Assembly (NCBI RefSeq): GCF_020184175.1
Contig: NC_065530.1
Coordinates: forward strand, 45,051,260 to 45,115,259
Length of the DNA: 64,000 nucleotides
Source of the DNA: Aphis gossypii
Lineage: Eukaryota; Arthropoda; Insecta; Hemiptera; Aphididae
Direction of reading: 5' to 3'
Shown here: positions 1 to 13,249 of the stretch, one piece after another
How the letters are laid out: every line of letters begins with the position of its first letter
Numbering within the stretch: the stretch's first letter is position 1
Program-made: the position numbers and the translations under genes
Notes under the pieces: generated by a model
The model's input: only the letters and a program-made list of their open reading frames with translations
Database searches by the model: none
What the model was told of the DNA's origin: nothing

Positions 1-964
1 ACGAATCTCAGGCATCCGCTAAAATATTTAATGTACAAAATATGAATGTTATGTAACAATAAATGAGATGATGATGATAATCATATTATATTCTATATAT
101 ACCTGTTATAATACACCTTGCTTATATTTTCAAAAGTAAAATCCCAATCAGTAATTAGTTTAAAAAAATGAAAGTCTTAGTTTGCTAAGTCACTATTTAG
201 ACTGTTTACGATAATAACTACGTTGATAGTTTGGCAAATATTATAATCTATAGATACGTCATATTATAATATTATACGAACAAACAAATTTACTAGTGCT
301 TGATTTATTATGCTTTGATAGGTATGTTAAATTATATGACGTAAATCTTTATTTACTTAACGCGTTTAGTAAAAAGGTATACTTTATTATAAGTATAAAA
401 GTATAATATACAACATAATTACAATATACACAATGCATATTAAAATGCTTGATATTTTTATTTTTATTACACATTTATACATTTATAATAGTATAATAAC
501 ACATAGGTAATTGATAATTTTGAAGTAGTAATGATATAGGTACAAATCTATAAAAGAAAATATTAAAAATGTGACGTATTTCAATATATAGCATTAAAAT
601 ATCCGATTATTTACTATGACAGTTTAAAAAATGGATAAATGTTTAAAAAAAAAAAATTACCCCATATTAGATTAGTATTACCTATTTATCTATTATTTAT
701 TATTATGTTTATTATAACTAAAAAAATGACTATTTTAAAACCATACATAGACAATAGACTAATATTGAAATCTCATGAATATAATATATTAATATGTATT
801 TTTATAATATTTTTTATTTTTAATATAATTTATGTGTTAGGTAGGTATACATAATTTTTATTACCTATACAGTTATTTTTAAAGGCCCAGTGTAAGTAAC
901 TGCTACATTGTGATATAATAAATATAACACCTCTCGGCTCTCGTCTATATTATTTCTTTTTGCT
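1..964. other. AT-rich intergenic DNA, nothing recognised
   Basis: This stretch is very AT-rich, with runs of A and T and TA dinucleotides. The only sizeable open frame, 639-854 on the + strand, has the Phe/Ile/Tyr/Lys-rich composition expected of random AT-rich DNA and matches no family I know. No RNA gene or transposon end is visible. Confidence 0.6.
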
Positions 965-1240
965 CAGAGACGTATACAGGGGGGTGTCTTGGGTGTTCAA
1001 AATTCAAATACCCCCCAAAGTATTTGGTTTTTGTAATAAAAATGTTATTCTAACAAATTAAAATAATTAATATAATTTGAATAAAATAAAAATACTTTAA
1101 TGGAATTTATAAATAAAATAAAATAATATTCATTATATATTAATGAGATGGGTACAAAAGAATTTGAAAAAAAATGTTCTACTTTTCAATAATTTATTTT
1201 CAAAAATACCCCCCAACATTTTTTTCTGCGTACGTCCCTG
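965..1240. mobile_element. hAT-like MITE (276 bp) with 8-bp target duplication
   Basis: The left end begins CAGAGACGTATACAG and the right end, read on the other strand, begins CAGGGACGTACGCAG. Both are followed by a G-rich or C-rich stretch (CCCCCC near 1010 and 1210). The flanking 8-mers are TTTTTGCT (957-964) and GTTTTGCT (1241-1248), matching at 7 of 8 positions. Short inverted ends starting CAG, 8-bp duplications and no coding capacity fit a non-autonomous hAT-type element. The superfamily is inferred from the duplication length and the ends. Confidence 0.75.
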
Positions 1241-2450
1241 GTTTTGCTTATCTATATAATTTTAAAGAAATATAGAATACTAACTGATTACGGATGTTAA
1301 TTAGGTGTAGGTATATAACGGAGGGTATAGGTAGTCCAATTCGACACATTATTTCATCGTATGTAAAAATATAAATTATAACTAGAACGTTATATTGTAT
1401 TATCTAACTCTTAGCAAAATAATATCATATTATTGTAATTTGTAAATGTTAATAATTTTATTAGACTCTATACTTGAACCACTTGACTACTTGAGAGAAT
1501 CAAAATATCTATAGAAGTCTTTAATAGGCCGGTATACTCAATTATCAAAATAATTTCAAATATTAATTATCTAAAATGTAAAATGTATAAAAACGATACT
1601 ATTATTTTATATACATAGCAGTATATACTATATAGTACACGCATATTTACATTAAAATCATAAATGACAATATTATTTAATTTTGTTTGATTTTATAATA
1701 ACAATAATGTAAATAATATTAATATATTAATATATTATACATAATATCCACAATTAATTCTGAACATAAGAGTATTGATGACACCTTGTACAAAAATATA
1801 AATGTGCCGCTGTGGCGCTATTACACAAGGTTGAAGGTATGACCACAGAATACGATAATAACAACATTGCGCCGCCGCGATTAATAAAGATTTTTTTTAC
1901 CATCAATGGTCGATGGTTAATAACAACAATAATATTATATTATAATCCTGGACGGTACTATTTCGAATAATTCGGCGGAGAGTGGCAACCGGCCTTCGTC
2001 TTTTGGTTCTTCCATGAGATTGTCCGGTTTACGTCACACCTGCAGCAGGTTGATTTGCCGTGATCTCCAGCAGTGTTTACATTCCTCCGGAGCCGTAACC
2101 GGATCGCCATTGCCGCCGCCTCGCCACCGGCAACCTGCTATCAAGCTTGTACGCCCGACCCAACGTCGTCTTGACGTCGTGTCCCGACCGACTCTCGGAC
2201 AACCGACAGAGTAGATACGCAATACCAGTTGTACGCCAGTGCGCACTAACCGAGTTGTTGTTCGAATTCTTACTTCTTAGTTGTTGTTGTCGTCATACCG
2301 TTAACGGCTCGTCCACTGTCCGCAGTACGCACGCTAAACCTGTGTGAATCTGTAAAAAGGAGGTGGTAACGTTTTATTTTTTTTTATTATTATTATTATT
2401 CCTCCCGTCAATTGTCGAAAACACGGTAAAATCGTAAGTCGTGTTATTGC
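1241..2450. other. Intergenic DNA rising into a GC-rich promoter-proximal zone
   Basis: AT-rich to about 1800, then increasingly GC- and CpG-rich from about 1800 to 2500. The + and - strand open frames at 2014-2347 overlap each other in several frames, have no family resemblance, and are better read as chance frames in unmethylated promoter or 5' UTR sequence of the Rab23 gene. No TATA box can be assigned with confidence. Confidence 0.45.
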
Positions 2451-2597
2451 ACTGTTCGGATAGTCGTCGAGATCAAAACGGACAGTAAATAAACAAACCA
2501 ATCGCGGGCGGTCATCTTATTTATTTAAAAGTAAGTCTCGTATAATTTCAGTCGAACGCAAGTAAACAATTTGCAGATATCCGCCGACAACAATATT

Positions 2598-5500
2598 ATG
2601 ACGGATTTCGCCCCGTCCGAAAAGCGCAACAGGTGAGAATAATATTAATAACAATATACCTAATTATAATTTAGTACCTGGTAGGATACTATAGAATCAT
2701 AAGCGCAAAATTTACCCCAAATCGCGATTAACAAACGTTTATAATATGTGTCGTTTAGACAAAAAAGTAGGTTCCTACGTAAATAATCTTTTGTAATCGA
2801 CAAAATAGGATTTTAGAAAGGCGCGCGAGTACACGAATTCATATTCTCATTGAATTTACACTATTTTTCTTGACGAATACAGTACTTACAATAATATTTA
2901 ATAGGTAGGTACACAATATATTATATAAATAATATATCAATGAATATAAATAGTTTACAAGACAATGTATCTTGTACACGCAAACTTCTATATAGTTGTT
3001 TATATCATAACAATTATTATTGTATCAAGTTTACAATGAAATGAACTGCGCTCGTATTGTCTTTATATTAAGATAGTTGGTAAGGTACAATTGGTACAAA
3101 CGATATAGGTAAGTCCTATCATAATATATATATATATAGGTACCTATCACGAGCTATTGCTATTATTGACTTTCCAAGTCTCAACCAAAATCTCTTTTTC
3201 TAATATTGTGTACTAGGCTATTTTGAAACGAGTTCTTGGACACAAACATGACGTGTCATAAAGATCTGTAGTTGATACTTACTAGTCCATATGGGTTTAC
3301 CCGTTTATGGTTTATCATTCTATCTAGGTACCTAATATCTACAAAAATTAATCGAGTATAGTAAGGAAATAAGATAATTTAAGTTTAATATATTGGATGC
3401 ATAAATATAAAATTACTAAAATTATATTTTTAGTGATATATATTTTATTTTTGATTTGTGTATATTTGCACGAACGGCCAAATATGTACCAAATTGTATA
3501 AGAAAATCTTAAAGCGTTTCGAAATCTTTTATTGTTTATCGTACTCGGTAAGAAATCTAAAATGTACAATTAACATGCAACTAATGTTTACCACCAGCTT
3601 ATTTACGTTTTATTGTTGGTATCATTACTCATTATCAACTCATTTACAGTTTTATACACAACTCCTTAAGTCTTAACAATGCTTACCCATGCTGTTAAAA
3701 ATTCATCATTTTCAAAGCGACAAGTATTGATTTCATCGACACGTTATACTGCACGTTTGGCTTTATAATCTAGTACAATCGTGCGACCAATCTTTAAGCC
3801 CCTTTCGAAGATCCTGTTGTCGTTATGTATTATAATCAATGATTATAATATATCTATTATAGATACGCGATATTGTTAATTATCATCACGTATTTTAATT
3901 ATGGAAATAAAACGTGTATCTATATGTATATGTTTTCAGAGATTTTTACTTGTACTTAATAGAAGTTTGATTTTAGTATAATATAAATGTATCAATAGTT
4001 TTACTTCCCCCTGCATGACCGGAAAAAAAGCGTTAATTGGGTCGTTTCCACAATTATAATAAATGTATTATTTATGCGCTCTAAATTGTCACCCGGACAT
4101 ACATAGAAAGTACCTATATATATATTAAATTTATCGTTTTAACTCAATAAAAACTTGTTTAAACCAGTTATATCTACTCAGAAATTAAGTTGCGCTCCTG
4201 TAATCGTATATATTCATTGTATTTACTTATATTTATTAATTTATTATCATAGGTAGGAAATTGAAATTGTTTGATGTTGCCATGTGTTTAAAAATATATC
4301 TTACTCTAGACGAAATATTCATTAATATGCTTCATAGTAATAATCCAAATTTTGAGTGAAGCCTATAAAATACTTTTTATTACATATATCATGAATAATT
4401 CTAAATTGACCATTTAACTTGTATATATGTATATAGGTACTCTGGCATATCATTGTAGTCTATATTTTTTATTGCAGATATCTATATTACCTGCAATTTA
4501 AAGTCTTCCGAGCAAGAATGCTTAACCTATTATTATTTATTTTCATTATCGTATGTTGTATATATCTAACATCGAAGTAATAATATTCGTTATAATTATA
4601 ATTTACTAATTAGGCGTGTTAACCGTCGTATAAATGCGTTCGGGAGTACTGAGTGTTTATTATGTATATATCCGTATTTATGGAACTCAGATTCAAACCG
4701 AAACAATAAGTCAAACAACGCATGTATTTCACGTATAAAACGAGTGGAATAATAATGTACATTGTACATACCTACTAGATAATATATATTTTATTCAGCA
4801 ATGATTTTTTTTTTTCATAAATCGTTGTTTCCTCCATCATTTATACATATTTATATACATAGACACTCGCTTAGGTATATCATAATATTATTACACTTGT
4901 GTACACATAATACATGAGGCATGAGAAAATCGGGGGTCAACGACTTGCGATTTAGCGTCGATGATGAAGAAAAGCAGTGTTGGAATGGGGCTTTTCATCA
5001 TTATCATCATCATCATCGCTGTCGTTATAATATTATGCACAACGGTGGATTTTTTGTACTTCCTACCATTATAATTCATAGTCTTATTGTCTTATTAGTA
5101 AGTATAATGGTCGGCAGACAATGAGTACAGTGTGTACGTTAAGATGATTGCTTATTTTGTACTTTGGTTAATTTGTTTCCCAAATTTTAAAATACTATCA
5201 AAATAATATTATTTTATTACATCTTGAAATTTTTGTAAAATAACTACATTTTATTAGTTTTAAATGTACCTATATTAAAGAATTACATGAAAACGTTTGC
5301 TGAAAAAATTAATGTCTTAACTTAGAACATCATCTCTTATATTAATAAATTGTCAATATTGTGTTTATACCATAATCTGTGTATATATTACATAATAACT
5401 AAGTACGGATATTTGTAGGTATCTATATAATATTATTATTATGATACATATTTTGTTGAATACAAAATTACAAAATATTATTGTGATTATTTAAACTTCG

Positions 5501-6397
5501 CCAGTTCGGTATACTGTTAGGTCATGTACGTATTTAATCAGTGGAAATACACATTCATTTGAAAAATTGAATTATTTCTTACCTAATATAATGTGTTCTC
5601 CAATCTACACTGTACAGGTATGTAAATACACTTGGGACTTGGATTCCTATTTCCTACTCGTTATTTTATTCAATACAACGTGGTTGTAACGCAATAATTA
5701 CAGTAATTATAGAATAATTTAAAATTTACACGGCATTGTGTCGGAATTTGCGTGTTTAATTAATTCTAGAAAAAAAATTAGTTGTGTAAAAATAACATGG
5801 TTAGAATCGAGTTCGACCATACAATATTTGTATGTTTACCGAAATTTGCAAAATCTCGAATGTAGTTTACAATATAAATATTTAATATTTAAATACCATA
5901 ACTTTTATTTATGCCTTAAATTACTAAAGTAATCGGTATTTTAGTTTAAATTTAAAAAATAAGTTATAGAATAAAATAAATAGACTTCCCAGTTCCCATG
6001 TACTATGTCATTTTAAATTTTTATATAATAACAATTTTTTTAAATCTCTTTATATTTATGAATTATCAGTACTTAATAATATTACTAGTAACTACATGAT
6101 ACCTTATACATGTATACATTAATGAATGTAAAAACTAAGTATGTATAAAAACATTTTCCAAAATAAAACATTGATTTAGGTAATTTATAAATCAACGAAT
6201 ATATAACTAAAGTATTAAGTATAAATGCTGTATAAAAAAAATTGTATATTCATTGGGTACATTGAAAAAACTTTATTAGGAAAATTTGTTATTTTATCAT
6301 ATCACAATATTTTTAAGTATTTATTAGACATAGGTACTGAATTTTTTATTTTTATTTTGGTTTTAGAAAATTAATGAGTGGACGAACACAACTATGA
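2598..6397 (+). promoter_or_regulatory. Spliced upstream ORF in the Rab23 leader
   Basis: An ATG at 2598 in the GC-rich 5' exon opens 35 nt up to a good donor (CAG|GTGAGA, exon end 2632). Joined to the acceptor TTTTAG at 6361-6366, the frame continues into exon 2 and stops at TGA 6395-6397, giving a 21-residue peptide beginning MTDFAPSEK. The stop is in the same frame as the Rab23 ATG at 6401, with only GTG between them. The splice is inferred from the signals. If it is used, ribosomes meet this ORF first, so it could dampen Rab23 translation or allow reinitiation. Confidence 0.5.
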
Positions 6398-6400
6398 GTG

Positions 6401-9400
6401 ATGAGGGAAGAAGATTTAGAAATAGCGTTAAAGGTAGGTATTGCCCATTATGTATATAATGGTTTACCTTATAACTTATAACAGTTATAACTATTTATAT
6501 CTGAAATAACTAAAATAATGTTTTCATCTTTAAGGTGGTGATCGTGGGAAATGGCGCAGTCGGAAAATCGAGTATGATTCAACGTTACTGCAGAGGAACA
6601 TTTACTCGAGATTATAAAAAAACAATTGGAGTAGACTTTTTGGAAAGACAAATAGAGTATGCTACTTAATTATAAATTTAGTTATGTTACATAACTTACT
6701 TCTGGCTTGTATAAAACCATGATACATTTAATGGACCTATCATAAGTTCCTAATATTAGATATTGATATATTATAACAGTGGTGCCCATAGGTGTTTGTA
6801 CGAATAGGACTGATTGGGTTTTAGCCCCAACTGAGCCTTTTTTTTTATACATGGGTGGATACTTGATACTTAAGAAAGTAATACAACATTTTAGCCATAG
6901 AAAATTTATAATAAAATAAATCAAAATCATAGATATTTACACAATTAAAGATATATTGGTTGCCCATCGAGACGTGTTAATATTATAATATTATATATTT
7001 GAATTGTTTTATTAAATTACATTTGGTTAACATTTTAAATCAATATTAACAAATATAAATTGTAGGTGTGAAATAATGAATAATGATTGTTTACATTTTC
7101 CAGTCACCAACTAAAGGTTCACTTTGAAGTTTGTATTGAAAATGTCTATAATATTTTTCTTGTATGACCATGATAGTAGGAGGAGGTGGGTGGTTAGATT
7201 GAATTTAGCCATACCTGACTCAGAAATCTGTGCTCGCCTATGGTGGCGCCAAAGTTCATTTTAAGGTCGAGTGATGGCCTAACTTCTTTTGAAAAATATG
7301 ACTGGTAGGCCATATTATATTTACATCATAACTTCGTTTCCCTAACCTTGCCTTGACTTTGCTCAGGCGTTTGATCAGGTCTAGCATGAAAGGCTAGTGT
7401 TCAAGCTGTTATTCTTACCTACTTCGTTATTTCTCATTCTCAAATCAAACCATACATTTCTAGTAAGATGTGAAGACAAAACTTGTGACCCTATAAAAAC
7501 AGGCGTCGCTTAAGGCAACATCCTTTCCCTGATTCTACAATATATACAGCAGCCCTACCCCAATCTATTAACACTACCCTAGCTACCTCTGTAGATGATA
7601 ATTGCCAAAATTTCAACTAACTTCGATATAGCTACTGTTACAAACAACTTTCAAGACCACCTAACCCAACTACGAGATTGGTTCAATTTATGGAATATTC
7701 AAATCAACAAAAACAAATTCACTCGCATCACCTTTACCCTCAGGCTTGTTTTAACATTAATGCATGTAACTGTTATAATTGAGAATTGTATTCATAATTA
7801 ATAATTATGGGTATTCTTTATAATTATAGTATATACTGATGTTGTGCTAAAATGTCTTGATATCTTGTTAAATTGTTATTGAATATGAATCATTATTTAA
7901 CAAAATTATTACAATTATTATACAAAAATATTTTTAATTTTCTTAAATTATAATTATATATGTTTTACTTTAGATGCAATGGGGAAGACGTGAGATTAAT
8001 GTTATGGGATACAGCAGGCCAAGAAGAATTTGATGCCATTACCAAAGCATATTACAGAGGAGCTCAAGCTTGTGTGTTGGCATTTTCCACAACAGACAGA
8101 GATTCTTTTGAAGCGATTCACTCATGGAAAATCAAGGTTTCATAAAACTAAAATAATATTTTATCGGTGGTTAGATTAATATTTATAATACTTAGCTATT
8201 AACTACCTATTAAATGTTGACTATAAACATAAATGAGATAAGGCTAGCTGTCCCACATGAATTCATCTTAAGTATCCAGTTCAAATCTCAATTTTATTTT
8301 TAAAATGGCAATCTATTCTGTTATGAAAATAAACTTTCTGCTTCAGTTGTGCTCGAACTATGGAATAAGTATTATGAATTTTGGTGTATGGTATTGTTTT
8401 TCTTTAGACAACATTGTTTATTACATATCTAATAAAAAATATTCAGTATAATTTTTTTTTGTTTGTATTTTTATAATATTTGTGCATTTATTTATTCAAT
8501 AATTTTACTACATTTATGATTTATTATATAGTTAATTTACTTATGATACTATGTAACTTTAGCTATGAAATAAATAAAAATCTTTTCTTCTTTAATAGCT
8601 CAATGGGTCCATTCAGGACATGCCCTAGTCATTCTAGACATTTACATCTTATTTATGTAAATAGTTTTATCATTTTAACTCCTAAAATATTCAAATCTCT
8701 TTAATGTCATTTAAAAATTATGATTATTTAACTGTGTTATACCTATATATTATATAGGTATACAATATAATTAATGCCAATTATAAATTTTAATTCTAAA
8801 AATACAATAAATAATTATAAAATAAAAGATACAACTAATATCAATATAATATCAGAGTGTATATTATGCATGTTTTTAATTCATAATTTACTAATTTTTT
8901 ATGATTTTTAAAAGGTGTTGGTCTTGGTAGTAACTATTTATCTTGATTCTTCTCTTCAATAAGCTCAATTACGAGTACTACAACAATTACGTAAGTTACA
9001 CAGCTTCAACATATTGCAAAATTACCATCAATTAATTTTTAATGAAAACTTATTGTCTATAAAAATTATAAACTATAAATTCACTAGAACTTGTAAATAA
9101 AATGTATCAATTAAATTTACTACAGGTGGAAGATGAATGTGGAAAGATACCAACAGTTATTGTTCAAAATAAGGTTGATTTGATAGAACGCAGCCAAGTC
9201 AATCCGTTAGTAATATAATTTATTTAGATCTTAATTACTTACTTATAATAAGGATTTACATTACTGTGTTAAATAGTTTAAATTTCACATAATATTAATT
9301 TATTGTATCAGTATTATTATTGGTTTAACCCCCAGTGCATAATGTATACTTGAAACATGTTATCTAACCTTAAATAGGTAGTGAATTAAAACATTTGCAC

Positions 9401-10181
9401 ATTGTAGTAATTATAATATTTCTATACAAGTATTTTAGTTATTTATTGTGTTTGATTACAATTAATACATTTTAGACTGCATCACATTAAATTCGAATTA
9501 CAATTTAAATATTTTACAGACAAGAAGTTGATATTCTTGCCCGGTCGTTAGGTTGCAAGCTAATATGTACATCAGTAAAAGACGACGTCAATGTCAATAA
9601 TGTATTCAGGTATTTGGCTACGCGATGTTTGAAGGAAATACAAAAAGAAGAACAGGAATATATGTCAGGAAATGGATTACATCAAACATATACAATAGGT
9701 AAATTTTCAATTTTTAGTTTTTTACCTTTTTAATCAACAATTAACTTATCATATTATACTGTTACTGAAAATAATAGGTAATAACTCACGTTTTGTTATA
9801 AATTTTCATATTTAAAAAAAAAAAATAATAATAACATCCCATAAAAATTATTAATTTTATAAATATCACTTATATTAAGTAATTAGTATACACGGATAAA
9901 TACTTTTATTTTTACTTGGATGATAAATATATGTTATTATTTAAAAGATACAAGTAACTTAAAACTAATTTTGATTATTAACCATAAACTGCATAATTCT
10001 TTTATGTATATATATATATATAATATAATTACAAATTAACTAATTTTTTTTTTATTTTCAAGGTTCATTTGGTGCAGTTCCATACCACAACAGAAATTCT
10101 TCAACCACAATAAAATTGAGATCAGGAAAAATAAGACAAAAGAAAAAAAATATCTTTAAGAACTCTTGTGTCATACCATAG
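6401..10181 (+). CDS. Rab23: Rab23 small GTPase
   Basis: Six coding exons (6401-6433, 6535-6656, 7974-8136, 9126-9205, 9520-9698, 10063-10181) join in frame to 231 codons; the human protein has 237 residues. The start MREEDLEIALK leads into the P-loop GNGAVGKSS (residues 16-24). Switch II is WDTAGQEEF with Gln68, the guanine motif is NKVD at 121-124, and TSVK supplies the last nucleotide-binding loop. The stretch TFTRDYKKTIGVDFLERQI and the AITKAYYRGAQACVL block are diagnostic of Rab23. The C-terminus CVIP is a CaaX prenylation signal, as in Rab23 and unlike the double-cysteine tail of most Rabs. In other animals Rab23 acts in membrane traffic, ciliary signalling and planar polarity. A retrotransposon fragment lies in the intron before 7974. 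The gene converges on BAG2, with 212 bp between the stop codons. Confidence 0.95.
7345..7740 (+). mobile_element. Jockey-like non-LTR retrotransposon fragment (RT domain)
   Basis: Inside a Rab23 intron, conceptual translation across shifting frames gives DFAQAFDQVWHERL, then AGV-GN in place of the usual AGVPQGS, then a degraded SVDDN where the catalytic FADD box belongs. It ends with an intact thumb-like segment, LRDWFNLWNIQINKNKFTRI followed by TFTLR. This order is that of a Jockey/I-clade reverse transcriptase. Stops and frameshifts, and the absence of endonuclease or tail, show a dead fragment. Confidence 0.7.
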
Positions 10182-10393
10182 TAGTTTAAACTTTAAATAA
10201 TAACTTTTCAAGTATAAAAATGTTTAATGTGTAATTAATAATATATGAAACAATATAGCAATATTGAAAAACAATTGATATCACTATATGTTTGTCAGGA
10301 AAATCAATTAACATTAAGATTAAATTAGTAACGAACAATTAATAATAGTTAAAACAAATGGAATTATTGCAGATGACAGACAAATTTGTAAAG

Positions 10394-10976
10394 TTATTTG
10401 TCTTTAAATTCAGTTATATAGTCCAACAGCCCTTGTAGACGTTTAATAATGCGTTTCTGATCGTCAAGCGTACACCCTAAGACAGCTGTTTCAAACACCT
10501 TACAACCAAGCTCATTTTCTAATGGACTACAAGAAGCTATATATGCCTGACACATAGCCTTAGCATTATCAGGATCCTCCCTCAATGTATTCACTATTCT
10601 GTCAATCATTGTGTTGATTTCTTCTAAACAATTTTGTTGGCTATCACTCCTGGTGGTAAGCACATTGATATTAACTGTTTCACATCTGTCAATAATTCGA
10701 TTTGCAAACTGATTAATATCTTCTTTGTCAACTGTAACCATATATTAAATATAATAGTAAAATCTATTGTACAGTATACTTGGGAATCATATACTTACCT
10801 TCACTCAGGTGGTCTAACAATTTAGAATTTCTCACATCTTCTACGCTGTTATAAACGTTTTCAAGATCCTCAGACATCTTCAAAGCCTCTTTTCGTATGT
10901 TTTCAATGAGCATTTCAGCGTGATCCAACATTGTTGTCAAATACTGTTTGGATCTTTGTTGACCATCGTCGTCCAT
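10394..10976 (-). CDS. BAG2: BAG family molecular chaperone regulator 2
   Basis: Two coding exons, 10799-10976 and 10394-10731, are joined by a 67-nt intron (donor GTAAGT, acceptor TTACAG) and encode 171 residues. The protein begins MDDDGQQRSKQYL. An in-frame GTG just upstream is not used, because the ATG at 10976 has a 5' UTR acceptor (TTTACAG) only a few bases before it. The N-terminal half is a predicted coiled coil. The C-terminal half has the BAG2-specific block NAKAMCQAYIASC...AVLGCTLDDQKRIIKRLQGLL, which matches the vertebrate BNB domain pattern (GC-LEDQKKI-RRL). BAG2 is a nucleotide-exchange cofactor of Hsp70/Hsc70 and inhibits the CHIP ubiquitin ligase. This copy is shorter than human BAG2 (211 residues), lacking most of the N-terminal lead and the C-terminal tail. 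Confidence 0.9.
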
Positions 10977-10984
10977 CACGAATT

Positions 10985-13240
10985 CTGTAAATTAAAAGTC
11001 TGGAAAACATCTTACCTAATAATAATGCAAAACACAAATTACTTTAAATGAATTTTCACAAACTCGAGTTAGAAGTCGCAATATCACGAGCCACGTTAAA
11101 TGTCAAAGGTTTTATTACGGCAAAGACGAGACCATATTGTATATAATAATATACGATACCAAATTTGACACGGAGAATAGCACCTACGTAACAACTTCAA
11201 TTACGTTACACTCTTCAGTCGTTATAAATTTATGATAATAAAATTAATAACCACAGTATAGTGTAGTTGTCACTTGCAAACGATCATTGAAAAAATAATT
11301 GTGTATGAATAGTCATAAAAGTGACGACTTTTATTGTAAGAACATAGAAAATAAATATACCTCGACCGAACTACATTACTAATCGTACTGTCTATCGTAG
11401 TACCACTTCTGCACTATCACAGTCCTTAATTCTTATCATTTATCAAATGTAAATAAATAATAAAAGAAATCTATTCTTCGCCTCTTCGGTTTGATGCAGC
11501 ACGATGTAATTCATTGGTGAAAGCTCGTACCACTGTTGTCTGTTGATGTAGGTAGTATCAGGGCATCAAGCCCACGAATATAATAGAAAACTAAAATCGT
11601 GATTTAAATTATAAATCATAGTCTGTAGGTAATTGTTATATTATAAAATAAAGTGGCAACAAAAAGTTCTAACCAGATTTATAAACAAGTTACGTTTGAG
11701 CGCCATCTAGATTCCAATGAACACGGTAAGGCCAATTTTAAATAAACACAATATGACACTGACATAATTATCAATAATTATTATTAATCATAGATATATT
11801 AAAATATAAAGAGATCAAACTACCCAAAAGTCAAGACCTGCGAGGTTATTTAATATTTATTATATTTTATTATGTTATTTAATACAAGCTGGAATGTATA
11901 TCCACGCTGAATAAGCATGAAGGAACATCCGACAGATGCATACGCAAAATAAATAAAAGTGTGGGATGTTGACTGCAGACTATATATGGACATTACGGTC
12001 ATTTGCGATAGCCATAGTAGGGATAAGCACTATTAGAGCTGATCACCAGACCAGACCAACATAATTTAGTCACACGCATCACAGACCTTGAAACTACATC
12101 TCTACCTACTACTAGGTACTGAGATTGATTCAGTATAGAATAGTCTTTGTCTAATGTCAATTAGTCTATTTTATAATCAATCCGACTACATTAATACATT
12201 TTCGTACTCTTGATTATTTTATTTTGGATTTAGTCGAATTTCAATAAACGTAAACACTTAAAAGACGTTAATCGAACTGTGTTCAGATTATTCAAACTCC
12301 ATCCTTTGGCAGTTTGGCTTATATAAAATCGGACTTTACAACAAATTGATCGTGTTTTAGAAGATAGGAATTCCAACTCAAGTACGCTACCTAATATCGA
12401 TATAGATTAGGTATCAAACATTGCGTATTTGCGTTGTATAGATACCTATATAGGCAGTTATGCAATTGTTGAACAGTGTAACAATACTACGACAAAAGTG
12501 AAAAATGCTATTTATTACTATTTAGTAATTTAATAGTACCTATTTACTAATAATAACTAGTCACGGCTCATGAACGATGAACCATATACTACCCAAGTAT
12601 CTTCAGTTTGTTGATTTGTTCATAAAATAAATTTAATTTCATCTATCCTGTCTCTGTAATTTCAAGCTTGATTGTCACCAGTCAGTATTATTCTCAGATC
12701 GCGATCTTCAGTGGTGGAGTGGTCAAAACTCAAAGGAGTTGGAGAGATTTATCTGCTGAGCCGGTTAAAATTATAAGATTATGGATCGGCCTAGGCCCAA
12801 GGAGCGTCCAGGGGACGTAAGAGACCCAATATGAATCTTATTATACTATGAAAATGTCTACCTAATTGTTATTTTGTTAAATTATATGTAGATATTGACT
12901 ATCTACTATAATAGTGACCGCAGTAACCATAATAGTTCAATTCCCACAATACCATCGAACCGATGAAAAAAGGAGGGAAAAAAAACCTCTTTCCCCCTTT
13001 TTTTATCCATGTATCTTGTGACAGTTATTTTTAAGTATTACCTAAGTTTTAGTTATAGTGAAATATTACTTATTAATTATTATTATTATAACTAATTGTG
13101 TTGTTTAATTATCTTTTGTCGATCCACATTATAATCCTCATTCAATAATTATTGATAACAGGTGATTCAGGACTGCTAAATTTCTCACCACCCTAAGGGT
13201 ATTAGCATAGGCGCATTTTTTATAGTAGTATCGCCATGAG
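10985..13240. other. Intergenic DNA with BAG2 leader, no further gene seen
   Basis: The first few hundred bases probably contain the BAG2 5' UTR intron and promoter. A rise in GC near 11040-11560 and a possible donor near 11361 (reverse strand) fit this. From 11.6 to 13.2 kb I see no coding signal. A short near-palindrome of GGAGG/CCTCC-flanked A and T runs occurs at about 12965-13005. Confidence 0.4.
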
Positions 13241-13249
13241 CCATATTCC

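Noticed and set aside
639..854. 71-codon open frame, hydrophobic
   Set aside because: Composition is what random AT-rich DNA gives; no signal, no splice context, no family resemblance.
2014..2347. Overlapping open frames on both strands in GC-rich DNA
   Set aside because: Several frames are open at once because GC-rich sequence lacks stops; better explained as Rab23 promoter or leader.
2598..2632. ATG in the first exon as the true Rab23 start
   Set aside because: The joined frame stops at 6395-6397 before the conserved EIALKVVIVGN region; the ATG at 6401 gives the family N-terminus.
5738..5932. 64-codon open frame in the Rab23 first intron
   Set aside because: AT-rich intronic sequence; non-ATG start and no family resemblance.
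12960..13010. Hairpin of A/T runs flanked by GGAGG/CCCCC as a terminator or small RNA
   Set aside because: Not next to a gene end and no RNA motif; probably low-complexity sequence.
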